The notes: a model not told the origin generated them from the sequence alone. DNA of 64,000 nucleotides from Blasia pusilla (GCA_050084515.1 CM114273.1:21142001-21206000), one strand, 5' to 3'; positions 13,230 to 25,799 are shown, counted from the stretch's first letter. Made by a program: numbers and translations.

Positions 13230-13530
13230 TCACGTTCCTAAAGCATCATGCACTCTAGTGATGGATGGGTCATCGCAAAGAACATCTAGGCCGTGGAACC
13301 ACTTTGAGTTGGGAAAAGTTAAAGGTGTTGATAAGCGAACGATTCACTCCAGAGTACCAACAGTTTCGCAATGGTGTGGAGTTGGTACGGTATTGGTGAA
13401 TTGGATCCCTTAGCACTTATGTGCAAGAGTTCAGTGCAAGAATGAACTCAATCCCAAAAATGGATGAGTTTGCAAATAAGGTGATCTTCTTAAGTGGACT
13501 TAAGCCGAGCACTGAAAATGCCTCTTCCGG
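13230..13530 (+). pseudogene. Ty3 G2 gag core
   Basis: In a frame interrupted by stops, the typical Ty3 Gag block is readable: AVTFLKHHALEWWMGH, then LISERFTPEYQQFRNG, YVQEFSARMNSIPKM and VIFLSGLKP. These correspond to the retrotransposon Gag domain that builds the particle. The long open frame at 13,006-13,413 is a different frame and is not the Gag reading. Confidence 0.7.
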
Positions 13531-13830
13531 ATGCTAGAGCTACCAAAGATGTGCACTGAACTTTTGAAGCCGGTGGAGGGGATAGGGATCGATGAGATCC
13601 AGGTCCAAAGGCCCTTCAAGCATAACTTTTTTTCAAAGTTACTGAAAAACAAGGGGGCCTCCATGAGGGTTTAGAGTGGGGATGAGCGCAACCATGTAGG
13701 GTCTCTTACCCCAACAACAAAATGAGTGGAATTTACCACGAAGCCGAAAGGGGCGCCATACCCGAAGTGAGTAAACGACAAAGTGATTTGCTAAAATTAT
13801 GGTGAACCCAAGCATATGGCTTAGGAATAT

Positions 13831-14055
13831 TTGAAGTCCAAGGTTAGTAAACCAAGTATGATTGCATTTGATGCTTATTACTTATCAGTGGAAGGTCTAG
13901 AGACATCTCTCAAAATCACCAAGAGGACGACCAATTTGGTTTACCGAGGATCCAAGATCACTGATCGCGATGTGATGTTGCTCATTGATATAGGTGCTTT
14001 GCACACCTTCTTGAGCCTCAGAATAGTAAAGGCGTTGGGGTTGTCGACTTCTTAG
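13831..14055 (+). pseudogene. Ty3 G2 aspartic protease
   Basis: LIDIGALHTFLSLRIVKALGL is a changed form of the Ty3 protease motif LIDTGASHTFLS: the active-site Asp-Thr-Gly has become Asp-Ile-Gly. Upstream residues AYYLSVEGLETS fit the domain start. Dead by the active-site change and neighbouring stops. Confidence 0.75.
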
Positions 14056-14479
14056 GCAGACAAACCCATTAGAATGGGTTTTGCAGGAAGTAAGTCCCAC
14101 CGGACGTCAGAGTTGGTTTTAGGGCTAGTTGGAGGATGCGGAGTATTCGAGTTGAAGGAGAATTTCATGATGCGTGACATGGACAGAATCGAAGGAGTCT
14201 TGGGGAACAGGTTCTTGGATGTGTATGAGGTGGAACTGAGGTGAAGACCTTTAACATAGAACGTCTTGGTAAAGGCAAAAGGTTGCACGTCATATTGGTT
14301 TGTGAGGTTCCTATGAAGACGGAGTTGGTGAACACCATTACGAGGACGAGTTTAACCGAGTTAGATGATGGGTTTCTATGCTTGATGAGACAAGTATAGG
14401 ACGGCACAAGCACGAGACGCGGAGATCAGGACTCAATGCAAAGGGAAATCCATGAAACACTAAAGAGAGTCGTGAAAAA

Positions 14480-15330
14480 GTTTGGTGATATATTGACAAA
14501 AGGAGCTTCTGACTGAGTTGCCGCCACATAGGGCCGTTGATCATAAGATAGAGGTAATATCGGGGTCTCAACCACTTTCAAAGGTGCCATACAGGTTGAA
14601 TCAAGAGGAAGTTGCAGAGTTGAAGAAACAATTAGGTGAACTCCTAGCCTAGAGAGGGGTTACATCCAAACCAACAAGTCATCTTATGGAGCGCCCGTTC
14701 TCTTTGTGAAGAAGAAAGATTGAAATTAGAGACTCTATGTTGATTACCGGATGCTGAATAAAGTGACGGTAGGGAAAAACTATCCTCTTATGAGGATGGA
14801 TGACCTCTTTGATTGATTTTCATGTGCCAAATATTTGATCAGGACCGACATGAAGTCAAGATATTACCAGATTCAGATTTCCGAAGCAGATGTGGAGAAG
14901 ATTCGTGTAGGACGAGATATGGTTCGTTCGAGTTTGTGGTGATGCCCTCCGGTCTATGTAATGTACCTCCAACGTTCACCACTTTGATGAACTCCATCTT
15001 TCATAAGGAGATAGATGAGTATGTGATCGTCTACACAAATGACGTACTAATCTATTCGAAGTCATAAAGGAGCACGCTCAACATTTGAGGACGGTGTTTG
15101 CAAAACTCATGGCAAACAAGCTATATGCGAAGGTGGAAAAGAGTGAGTTTGGTTTGACCAAGATAAATTTCGTGAGTCATGTGGTTAGCACATATGGTGT
15201 GAGTCCAAACATGAAGAAGGTAAGTGCAATTGCTGAATGGGAACCGCCTTCCACCGTGAAGGGGTTGAGGAGGTTCATCAGAGCAGTCCAGTTTTATCGA
15301 ACTTACGTGAAGTTTTTTTGGGAATAATGA
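14480..15330 (+). pseudogene. Ty3 G2 reverse transcriptase
   Basis: Readable blocks in order: LPPHRAVDHKIE, SYGAPVLFVKKKD, MKSRYYQIQI, YGSFEFVVMPSGLCNVPPTF, the catalytic loop changed from YxDD to YTND (VYTNDVLIYSKS), KSEFGLTKINFVSHVVS and GLRRFIRAVQFYR. Several stops interrupt it. The loss of one catalytic Asp alone would inactivate it. Confidence 0.85.
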
Positions 15331-15429
15331 AACCTCTCACAAATTGGACCGCAAAGTTTTCCAACACATTATGGACCCAAGAGGTGGATGAGGCATTTAA
15401 CCCAGTCAAGGAGATCCATAGAAACAAGT

Positions 15430-15795
15430 TGAAGCTGTCGTAGTTCGACAAACCATTAATGGTGCACACTAATGCTAGTGATTTCACGATGGGAGGAATG
15501 TTGGTGCAAGAAGGGAGACTTGTCGCATATGAGAGCAAGAAGCTTAGTGACATTGAAAGAAAATGGCCCACTCATGAGAAAGAGTTGTTCGGGGTGGTTC
15601 ATTTTTTGAGGAAATGACGTAACTTTTTGGGACTTCACAAGACTTGAGTATTCACCGATAACATTTTGCTCAAGTATTTTGAGACCCAATTTTGCATGAC
15701 AGCGAAGCAACTTCGATGGCATGATACCTTGGCATTGATGAATGTGGAGCTAATCCACAAGCCAGGGAAAGACAATATCATTCTAGATGCATAAA
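15430..15795 (+). pseudogene. Ty3 G2 RNase H
   Basis: FDKPLMVHTNASDFTMGGML followed by VAYESKKLSDIERKWPTHEKELFG is the plant Ty3 RNase H (retroelement RNase HI fold). It ends with a degraded region (HKPGKDNI...) just before the junction at 15,795. Confidence 0.8.
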
Positions 15796-16663
15796 GTCAT
15801 AGGGATGAGCATATGCAATTGAAAACAAAAAAAAGCTCCTTATTTCTTCGACAAAGTGAACCATTGACTAACTCGAGTAAGGCCCCATAGATGGCTCTAA
15901 GATACCCATCTGCATCTTCTCCTTCAATAACGCAGTCAACTTGGGAATCATAGCTCATGGTATAAGTATGGGTTTCAAATCCCAAGGCACATGTGGAACT
16001 ATGAAAATTACCATAAGTGCCATCACACTCGTGTTTACACAACCAATTTCTTGTGTAGTAAAAGAGAAGGTCTTACCATTTCTTCTTAATATCTTTAGAA
16101 AGCTTTTTCTTCTAATTTCAGTAAGAAACTCAACCCCTCCAATTTGCAGACGATCAAACGTCTCTTTTGTGAACTTGTATCCTATCCTCCTTACATCCCG
16201 TAGACTTGGCTCCATTGACGCATATTCTACTTGTTTTCCACACTCCTCTAGTAGTTAAGTAGCCATTGGTTTCAACTTTCGAGCCACCGTCTTGTACTTT
16301 GTGTACACTCACGCCTCCATGGGATGTTTGTTTGCCTCAAAATCATGCCCATCCACTCCCTTCTCCGAAGATTCATATCCATTTTCTCCTTCCATAAACC
16401 TTGCTATTTCTTCATGCAACTCACGCGAGTGAATTGTAATCATACTTGTTCCCAACGAATCGGTGCTCATTTGGGTGAACACCTCCTCAAGACTATCTCC
16501 AAAACCCTCTTCTTTGTATATTCCACTAATAAACTCTTCATCTAATAGAACAACCTCCCATTTTAATAAAATATTCTTTTTTTCCATAAATTGTATTTTC
16601 TCCTCATTCATTTCTTTCATCATTTGGAATCTACTAGACCACGAAGAAAAATATTGAGAAAAT

Positions 16664-16736
<73 letters not shown>

Positions 16737-18990
16737 TCTTCCCTCTTTGCTAGCGAAAGAATTTCCTTTCCTCTACATCCCCATATTCCCGTCCTATAGG
16801 GATGATATCTAAAAATTTGAAAACTCTTTCTCTACCTTCATAGGACCATCTCTCAATTTCTCCCTTTTCCATTCATGAACTACTCGTACATTAAGGAATT
16901 GAAATGATCTACTTCCATATTGAATTCTAATACATGCATAATAAGACCCATCATCCATCACTTTGGTCTTCATTCTATAAACTATGATGTAGGGTTGCCC
17001 AAAAATCATAGAATAAGCAACTCCATTTTGAACAAACAAATTGTTCTCAATCAACACATATTTGATACGGGTTTTAATAGTTGGACAGGCACGAGTTCAC
17101 CTTTGTTATTATTGGCCATACGTAGTACCTATCCATGCCGTGTATCAATTGGCCACATCCCTTTGCCGTATACACTTCGTGATATGATGGTGATCTCCGA
17201 ACCATGATCAACAAGTGCCAAAACTCACTCTTGGAGAGAGCCAAATCAAACTCTTTGCTTGCGTCCTTGCATACGCCCAATAGGATCGAGAATAGTGACC
17301 ACTATCTTGCCTTTCTTCACCTTGTTCTGTAAAAGCTTCCCCTACTCTCAATGTAAGTCAAGCCTTTGTCTAAAAACTTGGCCACGTTCTTCATCTTCTT
17401 CCTCTTTGATCTCAGTATCCAATGCCCTCACCATCACCATATTTGTACTCATTTGCCTTTTTCTCTTTATCACATCTATGATCAACTCATGAAAGTGACG
17501 TTTGGCTATCTCCAAGACTTCCCTCAAGGAAAATTCTATTTTTTCATCCAAAATCCTATCCTTAAGAATCTCCTTCAAATTCGTGTTTGTCTCAATATCA
17601 TACTGCACGTTATATGTAGGAGTCTTATCCTTGGTCTTTTGCGGAGACCTCAATTATTTCTCCTTCATCCTTGCTTCTTTGATTGAGAATCCAACATAGA
17701 TTCATATGTGGAAGGCCCTTGTTCTCTTGATGGCTGCGCCTATGATTTCCCTTTCCTTCTTGTGGTTCTCGCTCTTCTTGTGGCTTCCTCAAGATCAACA
17801 CTATCATTGTCGCGTCTCCTCTTCTCCTCCACACTTGCGTCTTTCCAACTCACATGTTTATCTTGTACTATGTATGATTTAACATATCTAGCTTCCACAT
17901 GATCATCCCATTCAGTCAGATGACAGATAGAGGAAACTATAACGATTCACTGTTATCTACAGACATAATAGGTCCTTCTATCTTTATTCCAAAGGTCTCA
18001 AAATCTAATGTCGTGTTGACATCTCCTACTTGACCTCTCACTAAGCTCTTCATTCCTCCTCTACCAAAGTTGGTACTTAACAACATACTAGTCTGCGTTG
18101 AATGAATCTTTCCATTTTTTAAATTTACAATTCCATTCCTTAGGGCTTTTGAGAACTCCTCACATTCCCAACGTTGATGCTCGATACTATCATACAATAT
18201 GCATCTCCTCATAAAGTTCCTACTTGTTGGAGGAACACTGACGCTAGGATTCCTATCAAGTTTAATCTCAGCCATCTCTACCCTCAACTCTCTCAAACCT
18301 TTCACTTAATCATCAATGGTAGAATCTTCAAAATTTGTCGACATAAGCTTAGACAAGGGAGTTGGAAGTGATACCTGTGACTTAAATATTGCGGTTCTAC
18401 CTATACTTCAACTTTGCTTTGTAAGGATAACAACGACTTCTTCCACTTTCTTCCATTTTTTTCTTAGACCTTTTTCTTTGGTCTTATCTACCAACATTAG
18501 AAAAATCTTGTCCTCGAAATTCTCATCGGCCACCTCAAGGAATAGCTCAGTTTTCCTCAAGTCACAAGTTGCCCTTTCAGAAGAAGATAATTGGAAAAAT
18601 CGTTTCTAAAACTCACATAACAATTCATTGGGAGTCATTCCCTTTCATGAACATTGCTCTATCCATTCTTAAAAAACTCCTATAGGCCACCCGATCCACA
18701 TCATTATTGAAAATTTATCTTTTAAGAAATTGCTCATACTCCTCCCACGAGGTTGCATTTTTAGATCTTAATTTGTTTACTTAACTACGAATCTCCGATA
18801 TTACAGCTTATTCAAAACTTGACATAATATCATATCCGGAAATACAATTTACCTCCATCTCACACACGTACTCTCAAACATATTTGGTGATGTTCCTCCC
18901 ATCAAACCTCTCTAATTTCTTTACAATTGCTTGGAGAGCCCTTGTTGATCTTTGCTCTCCCAAATGAACTATGCTTTGTTGGCTCAACAA
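15796..18990 (-). mobile_element. Ty3/gypsy relic G1, inverted copy (gag to linker)
   Basis: On the minus strand, from 18,990 downwards: Gag N-terminal part (ALQAIVKKLERFDGRNITKYV near 18,900), Gag continuation (VKGLRELRVEMAEIKLDRNP, 18,305-17,940), a spacer region, protease with DHGSEITIISRSVYG at about 17,200, a conserved MIFGQPYIIVYRMKTKVMDD block (17,000), and the linker (16,623-15,955). It matches the forward G1 copy over about 1.2 kb from the protease on. It is joined head-on to G2 at 15,795. Frames are broken throughout. Confidence 0.75.
16666..16733. repeat. (TA)n microsatellite
   Basis: About 34 uninterrupted TA units inside the inverted G1 copy, absent from the forward G1 copy at the corresponding place (around 8,050-8,110). 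Confidence 0.95.
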
Positions 18991-19305
18991 TGGTATCAAA
19001 GTTCAGAGAAGATCCTCAACTCCCTCAATTACCATTGATGAAATACTACCCAAAGAAGTCATTTTGACAAAACTACAACTTGCAAAACACAATCTATCGC
19101 CTCAAAGAGCTCTCATTGGAAGAACAATTTGTCGTGTTGAGAGTTTTTCTTTCAATAATGACAGAGCTTCTAGTTGCGGAAGACGTTAATGTAAGATGAA
19201 TCCCCTATGAACTTATGTTTCTCAATATAGAATTATTATAAACACTCTCCATTCTCTTACGATAAGAATCACAACTGATTACGTCGAGGCGATAATTTCT
19301 TCATA
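18991..19305. other. Flank between G1 and the CACTA element
   Basis: Probably the leader of the inverted G1 copy: GGTATCAAAGTTCAG-like sequence occurs near 18,990. No gene is seen. The last three bases before 19,309 (ACA, 19,306-19,308) are the target duplication of the CACTA element. Confidence 0.4.
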
Positions 19306-19319
19306 ACACACTAGAAGAA

Positions 19320-20060
19320 ATCCCTGGTTTTATGACTATGTTATATGACTCATATGAGTCATATTTTAGATACCACGACTAACAATGACTAACAACTACT
19401 TAAGACACAAAAGCCAAGTCATATTTGTTTGGCGACTAGGCTAACTAGGATGGTCAGCTTAGGTGGAGGTTGTTATATGACTCGAGGGTGTAGTCATGAG
19501 GCCATGACTAACACGTCACTCAGATGACATGGAATAATGACACATCATCAATGACATGGACTATTTAGTGTGATGTGTCACCGATGACATGGACTATTGC
19601 TGTGACATGTCACAGATGATGTGGACTTGAGTACGACTCGTCTAGTCATATGTGTATATTTTTCTAGTTACCACCAACAACTCCTTTACTCATGGTTGGT
19701 GTGCAAAAGTTCAGAATATCCTATCAAAATGCACCAAGTATACTCCATTGAGTTACAGTTGGCAACTCATGTAGTCATTTTATTTTATTGAAATGTTGGT
19801 ATGAACTCATGTAGTCATGTACTATGACTAGAAGAGTAGAGTTACATGACTACTATAAAAGAGGACACAACTGGTTTAGTCACGAAGATATGACTATGTG
19901 AGTAGCAAAAATTATATAGCCATTGCAACAGAACTGCATGAGTTATACAGTTTTGACTAGAGAGAACTTGAAGCTTACTACTTTAGTTTTTGAAGAGTAC
20001 TGTGCAAGTTATATTGATATGACTAGTGGGAATATAAATTTTGGATATTTTGGGATGTTT
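19320..20060. repeat. CACTA left subterminal repeats
   Basis: TGACTA, GAGTCAT and TAGTCAT units in both orientations recur many times, e.g. ATGACTCATATGAGTCATAT near 19,345. Such subterminal motifs are the binding sites for TNPA-type proteins in En/Spm elements. Confidence 0.75.
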
Positions 20061-20322
20061 ATTATGCCTTTTGAACGATGCAAGAATGAATGGATCTGAA
20101 TTATTGAAATCCTCTTTTGAAAATAGATTTTGAGGGGTGGAATGTCACTTAAGAGTAGCTTCCATAGACCAAATTACAAAATTAATCATTATTACATGGC
20201 GTTATCATTAAAAAATAGATTAAAAAAACAAAGATCAAATATAGTAGGGTTTATGATCTCATCTTGAAAGAGCAAGAGAGATTATGTCATCCATGAAAAC
20301 AAAGTTATTGCACCTTAGATAG

Positions 20323-22740
20323 TTGGGTGCCAAAAGAAAAGACTATTCTATTGAATCACCTTTCTCATATGCATCCCTGGCCAGAGCATGCTCGAACCAA
20401 GAGCATCACCAAATGTTTCTTGTGCAGGTTCGTCTATCAAATTCGGCATGCACAAAGCATGTTCTGGTTCGAACACCTCGTTTAGATCAACCCTCACCAC
20501 GCCTAAGGGAATGTCTTTGGCATGGAACTTGTCTCTTCCACCAAAACCTGATATAACTCCTGACCCAAGCACCATCCTACTCAACTTTGGCTTGGTGAGT
20601 AATACGTGATCACCAATTCGTAGGTAAAAAAATACACATGCATTTAGTTAGTATCAATTCAAATTCTTTCCACATGCATTTGCACCATTAATCTGAAAAT
20701 AAAAAACTGCTATGATATACCTGTTTGAAAGACCATCCCCATTTCGGAAGATGATGTGAAAAGTTCACAAGTCCTAGACGACCATTTGACTGTCCACAAC
20801 AAGAATTATCAGTGTCGTCATATAAACCTTGAATAGAAAAGGCCATTATAGATGAGATAAATTACCTGAGTTAATTTTCTTAGACGAGCCTGATCTGATT
20901 TCACTTTCTTGCTCATTCAAACCATCAGATTGTAGCCTAGACTTCTGTCTTTTGGCGGGTGATGATTTGGCTTGGCTATCCATACTCACGTTTTCTGCAC
21001 ATTATGCACAACAAAGTCCATTGAAGGTTGTAGGAAGAAATGAGTTTTGTTTCATGGATAGTTTGAAAACTATGCCATAGATAAATTCATTATGTCAAGG
21101 ATGACATACTTACGAGTGATTCGAGTATCACCATCTGCACTTTCTGTGGAACTTCTCCTTTTGTTGCTCCGTTCTGGCACTTCAACAAACAACCCAAGTA
21201 TTGAGAAATGAATAGTAAAACCAGATTCTTCACTTCAACAAGTAATTATATTATAAGACCCTACATGAAGTGAAGCTAAACTCTCTACTTACCACCAGAT
21301 TGTGTAGTTGCCATTGCCTCTTTTTGTGTGGAGATCTTCCTCTTCCCTAATTGTCCGGTTGTAGACGTTGGTATAGGTTCAACAGTGACTATAAGTTACT
21401 CAAAACAAAGAAAGTCAGTTGTGAAATGCTCATGCTGGAAAGGACAAGTAGTTATAACCATTGAAAACCAAGGGCAGAAGAATGAGAATGGGCTACCTGA
21501 TGTGAGCTTCTCATCTGTTGTTGCATATGGTTGAGAATTGGATGGCGGGAAACTAGAAATATGGTGTGGTGTTGAAGACACATCCTTTGAAGTAAGTTTG
21601 GACACCATTTCCATGAGTACACTTAATGCCTTGTTCTGCCGTTCCATCTGCATTTTCACATCATCCAAATCTGCGCTCCACTTCTTTTCCACTTCTTCCA
21701 ATTGAATAGTCACTCTAGATTCCACACTCTGCATATATAATCCAACGATCAATTGGGTACCAAAAAAATATGGTTTTGCAATTACACACTTAGATACAAT
21801 CATGATACTAACACCATAATTCAACATGATTAAGGATATGATATTAACTCCATGACCCAATCAGATGAAGGTCATAATACTAGCCATGTCAAGCCAACGG
21901 GTAAGAAAAGAGTTAAGCATTTACATTTACCGATGAACTCAATTGTGTGAAACCTGGTTGCTTAGGCAACTCGCTTCTCTCCGTATATTCTAGCCCCGTG
22001 CCCAAGGACTCCTTTGAGGTACGTTGTTGCACCTGCACATGCTCCTTAAATACATTAAATTATGAAATTCATGCATGTGAAAGGATTCAATGCAAATATG
22101 GAAATGAAGCAATAATGGAAGTTTTCTACCATTATATAACTTTAGCAAGAAAACTAGGGAATGCCAAGATGACTTACATCAAGTCCATCTAAACCTGCAC
22201 GGCCGGAGAAATTTAAAGTCTGGACCTTAGCCCTTGCTCGAGCCATCTTTTCTGCCTTCATTTTGCCTTCCTCGGAGAGCCAATAATCTACTAATCAATT
22301 CCATGACTCCTCATTGGTATCAGGGTGACATGGGACTGCTCGATGAGCCCCATGTAATGTCCAATAGTTCTTGACATTGGATCGCTCGGTTTTCAATAGT
22401 TGTGCTATTTTTTTCTTCATGAAATCAAGCGAAAGAGATGATGCACCCACATATGTGTATGCCTCAAGGATGTGATTCTGAACAGCAGCCATGATGATAG
22501 AATTATGTTTACCAATCTCAATGCATGATAAGTCCAATTACCTCATCACCCATACCTTCAATTCATTTAGCCAAGGCTCATAACCAGGAACTCTAGGCGA
22601 AGGAATACCATTTGGCATGAGCTCACATCTAGGTTTTAAGTTTTGCTCCTTCCTAATGGAGACATCACGAGTCCACAAATCACGCTTTGTGCGACTTTGC
22701 CGCTCTCCTACAAACATACCACCATCCCAATTCTCAGATG
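20323..22740 (-). pseudogene. CACTA TNPA-like gene (Ptta/En/Spm family), 3' exons
   Basis: Several minus-strand exons: about 22,540-22,740 (LKPRCELMPNGIPSPRVPGY), 22,178-22,537 (YWTLHGAHRAVPCHPDTNEES then LVDYWLSEEGKMKAEKMARA, the Ptta/En/Spm plant transposase domain), 21,540-21,720 (coiled coil VEKKWSADLDDVKMQMERQN), and 20,348-20,584 (KDIPLGVVRVDLNEVFEP ... DALGSSMLWP, the family's C-terminal block). Splice sites such as GAT|GTAAGT at 22,177 are visible. A stop (ESWN*) lies inside the domain. The product would bind subterminal repeats. The 5' exons are probably at 39,890-40,294, on the other side of the copia insertion. Confidence 0.65.
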
Positions 22741-22814
22741 AAAAAAATGTAGGGCCGACGATTATAAACTCACCAAATCATAATTATGTTGAACTATATT
22801 AACTATAAGACCAA

Positions 22815-22819
22815 CTTAT
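22815..22819. repeat. Left target duplication CTTAT of the copia insertion
   Basis: CTTAT directly before the LTR end at 22,820. The same five bases follow the outer LTR end at 39,843-39,847. A 5-bp duplication is standard for copia integrases. Confidence 0.9.
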
Positions 22820-23146
22820 TGTGAGAAAACAGAAAGTGACGAAATCACTGAAATATTTACAAAACTTAGAGATACAAAGTGGCCTAGTCCGTCCGTGCGC
22901 TCACAGAAGAGCTTCGATGGAACTTGAACTGGGAGATAACTCGACATACGAGAATGCGCTACCGCTGCGGCTCCCGACTATTTGACTACTCGGGAAAACT
23001 AGGGTTTTTACCTATTTTTCTTCGTTTTTATTAATAGAAAAAATTTACTAGGTTTATCTAACCCTATATTGCATCAGGGTGCGGGGCACCCTGATGCAAT
23101 ATAGGGTTAGATAAACCTAGTAACGCTACTCCGTAAACCACCTACG
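22820..23146 (-). repeat. Copia 3' LTR, truncated in U3
   Basis: TGTGAGAAAACAG... matches the complete LTR at 38,634-39,078 up to about 38,960, then jumps into pol at 23,167. The polypurine tract and first 120 bp of U3 are missing. The junction carries a short inverted duplication: ACGCTACTCCGTAAAC at 23,123-23,138 and its reverse complement at 23,146-23,161. Confidence 0.85.
23047..23121. repeat. 75-bp perfect palindrome in copia LTR, copy 1
   Basis: Two 36-bp arms (ACTAGGTTTATCTAACCC...GGGTGC and reverse complement) around the three-base loop GGG. The same palindrome occurs at 38,861 (loop GGG) and 39,625 (loop CCC). In RNA it would form a very stable hairpin. Confidence 0.97.
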
Positions 23147-23166
23147 TTTACGGAGTAGCGTAGGTG

Positions 23167-23775
23167 TTGGATCTCTATGTGCTTCGTACGAGCATGAAAC
23201 ACAGGATTATGTGCTATGGCAATGCAACTATGATTGTCACACCACATTACCGTAGCACTTTCTGGTGCTTCTCCTATGTCCTCCAGTATCCATCTCAACC
23301 ATACTGCTTCACAAGAAGCATAACAAGCCGCCTTGTACTCTGCCTCGGTAGAAGAAAGAGCCACTGTAGGTTGCTTCTTGCTGATCCATGACACCACATC
23401 TGATCCTACCAAGAAGCAATAACCTAAAACTGATCTTCGAGAATCTAAATCTCCTGCCCAATCTGAGTCACAAAAACCTGTCATTTCCGTCCCTGCTCCA
23501 TAGGTGATGCCGTACTCGATAGTGCCTTTGATGTACTTCAACACACTCATCCCTGCCTTCCAATGGTTCTCACGAGGCTTAGTTGAGAACCTACTCAATA
23601 CTCCCATAGCGAAGCTAATGTCTGGTCTACTGTTACACAAAAATATCAAACTGCCTACAAGCTTTCTATACATCTTTTCATCTACCAATGGTGAAACATC
23701 CTCCTTCGAGAGTTTCAACTCTACCTCCATTGGCGAGACCACTGCCTTACACTCGGTCATCCCGAATGCCTTCAA
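23167..23775 (-). pseudogene. Copia RNase H and RT tail
   Basis: The minus-strand frame from 23,775 contains YRKLVGSLIFLCNSRPDISF, the RT thumb, and then CDSDWAGDLDSRRSVLGYCF and STEAEYKAACYASCEAVWLR, the copia RNase H with its Asp and Glu residues. It ends at TKHIEIQH, where sequence switches into the truncated LTR, so the last part of RNase H and the end of pol are missing here. Those residues are preserved at 39,079-39,300 from another unit. A frameshift/stop zone at 23,776-23,905 separates it from the upstream RT. Confidence 0.9.
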
Positions 23776-23905
23776 GATTTCTCTAGCATACTTCTGCTGA
23801 GAGAGAAAAATAGAATCTGACTGTTGCCAAATTTCGGTCCTATAAAGTAGTAGAAGACCTAAATCGACATTTCAAACTCAGATTCCAACACTCCCTTCAT
23901 TTCCT

Positions 23906-25792
23906 CTATTTTCTTATGTGGTCTCCTGTGATGATCGGATCATCCACATACAAGACTATCAACATATACATCCCGGCTTCATAAAACACATACAAATTTG
24001 CTTCTGAAGGACTCTTCATGAGACCCTTCTCTCGAAAGAATGTATCTATTCGTTGATACCATACCCTTGGGGCTTGCTTCAACCCATACAATGCTCGATG
24101 AAGTAAACAAACTTTCTCTTCTAATCCAGGTGTCTCAAAACCTGGTGGTTGAGAAACATATACCTCCTCCTTGAGACTCCCGTTCAGAAAAACAGACTTC
24201 ACATCGTATTGGTATACAGGCCAACGTCTTGTTCCTGCAACCGCTAGAACAATTCGAATGGTTGTCATCCTTACAGTGGGAGCAAAAGTCTCATAGTAGT
24301 CAAAACCTTTGATTTGTGAGCATCCTTGTGCGACCAACCTCGCTTTGAATTTATCCAATGTACCGTCCGACTTGTACTTGGTCTTGTACACCCACTTGGT
24401 GCGTATTATCTTCCTGTCCTCTGGCTTTTCAACCAAAGTCCAAGTTTCATCTCTCTGAATAGCGTCCATCTCCGTCTGCATGGCCTCTCTCCATTGAGGA
24501 TGAGCAAGGGCCTCATCCAAGCATGATGGCTCTTCCACCTTCAAGACCTCTGTCATCAGGGCCATGTTGACGAGATGTGCGGAAGCTCTATTCTGCTCTT
24601 CTAGTCTATTGGATCTCCTTGGATGTGTAACAAATTCATCAATTGCTGTTGGATCCTTACCATCCAAGAGCTGCTTTATCCACTTAGGGTATGACGACCG
24701 TAGTGGAAGAGCAGGTTGCTCTTTGTAATCATCACCAAATTCTTCTTCTTGATGATCTGGTGTAAACATTGGTGGTGTGTTGTGGTGGGTTATCTCTTCG
24801 TTTGATGATAATGTGGACGGACCACTAATATCCGCCACTTGACGAGGCTGATCCCGGAACACCACATCACGACTCACAAGCATCTTCTTTGCCTCAGGAC
24901 ACCATAGGCGATAAGCTTTAGACTCATCAATGTATCCCATAAAGATGCACTTCGTGCTCTTGGACTCCAGCTTGGTCCTCGATGCTTCAGGAATATGTAC
25001 AAAGCACTTACTACCAAAAGTAATTAAATGTTGGATTGATGGTACCTTACCTGAGTATGATTGATGAGGAGTCATGCCTTGCACTGACTTGGTAGCACTT
25101 CTATTTAGAATGTAAGCGGAAGTATTAACAGCTTCAGCCCAAAATCCTTCTGTCAAACCTTTTGCTTTCATCATACATCTTGCCATCTCCACAACTGTAC
25201 GGTTTCGACGCTCAACAACTCCATTTTGTTGTGGTGTATGTGCCGTGGTTAACTTTCGCTTGATTCCATGCTCTCCCAAATATTTGTTGAATTTTGTTGA
25301 TAAGAATTCTCCTCCTCGATCGGTGCGAAGCTTTTGTACCTTCTTTCCTGTCTCATTCTCAACCAGCTTGTGCCATACTTTAAAATTTCCAAAAGCATTT
25401 GCCTTATCACGAAGGAAATACACCCACATCTTCCTACTATAATCGTCGACAACTAAAAAGAAGTAGGAAGAACCACCTAATGCCACTGTTCTCATTTTAC
25501 CACAGAGGTCAGCATGTATCAACTCTAGAGGAGCCTTTGCCCTATTGCTGGACTCTTGTGGAAATGGTTGTCGGTGTTGCTTGCCCATCATACAAGCTTC
25601 ACAAGTATCCGACACTCCATAAATTGTTGGTAAATCAGCAACCATGCCAGATTTCTGCATCTGACTTAGTAAGGGAAAGCTTAGGTGACCAAATCTTTCA
25701 TGCCACAACTTAGTGCTACTAAGATCTGTACCTACACTTGTCGTGAAAGCATAAAACTCGTAGATATTTCCACGTCGTATACCTTCACCCAC
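23906..25792 (-). pseudogene. Copia integrase and reverse transcriptase
   Basis: A 628-codon frame. Residues 20-75 hold the GAG-pre-integrase zinc region (LWHERFGHLS ... CEACMMGKQHR). Residues 85-200 hold the integrase core: HADLCG, VVDDYSR, and TPQQNGVVERRNRTV with the catalytic Glu. From about 400 the copia RT follows (WVYKTKYKSDGTLDKFKARL, TFAPTVRMTTIRI, YQYDVKSVFLNG, LYGLKQAPRVWYQ) with catalytic YVDD (VLYVDDPIITG). It is long and well kept, hence relatively young, but is cut from its N-terminal part by shifts at 25,800-25,900 and from RNase H downstream. Confidence 0.93.
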
Positions 25793-25799
25793 TACTTTC

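Larger units (their letters stand above)
12643..15795 (+). mobile_element. Ty3/gypsy G2 internal region (chromovirus-like)
   Basis: A primer site TGGTATCAAGCT (12,643) opens the internal part. Gag, protease, reverse transcriptase and RNase H follow in order on the plus strand, all broken by stops and shifts. The element stops at about 15,795 within the region after RNase H, where the inverted G1 copy begins. No integrase is left. Confidence 0.8.

Noticed and set aside
23123-23161. Independent hairpin element at the copia 3' junction
   Set aside because: Better explained as a short inverted duplication of the LTR sequence next to the 75-bp palindrome, since the left arm is normal LTR sequence.
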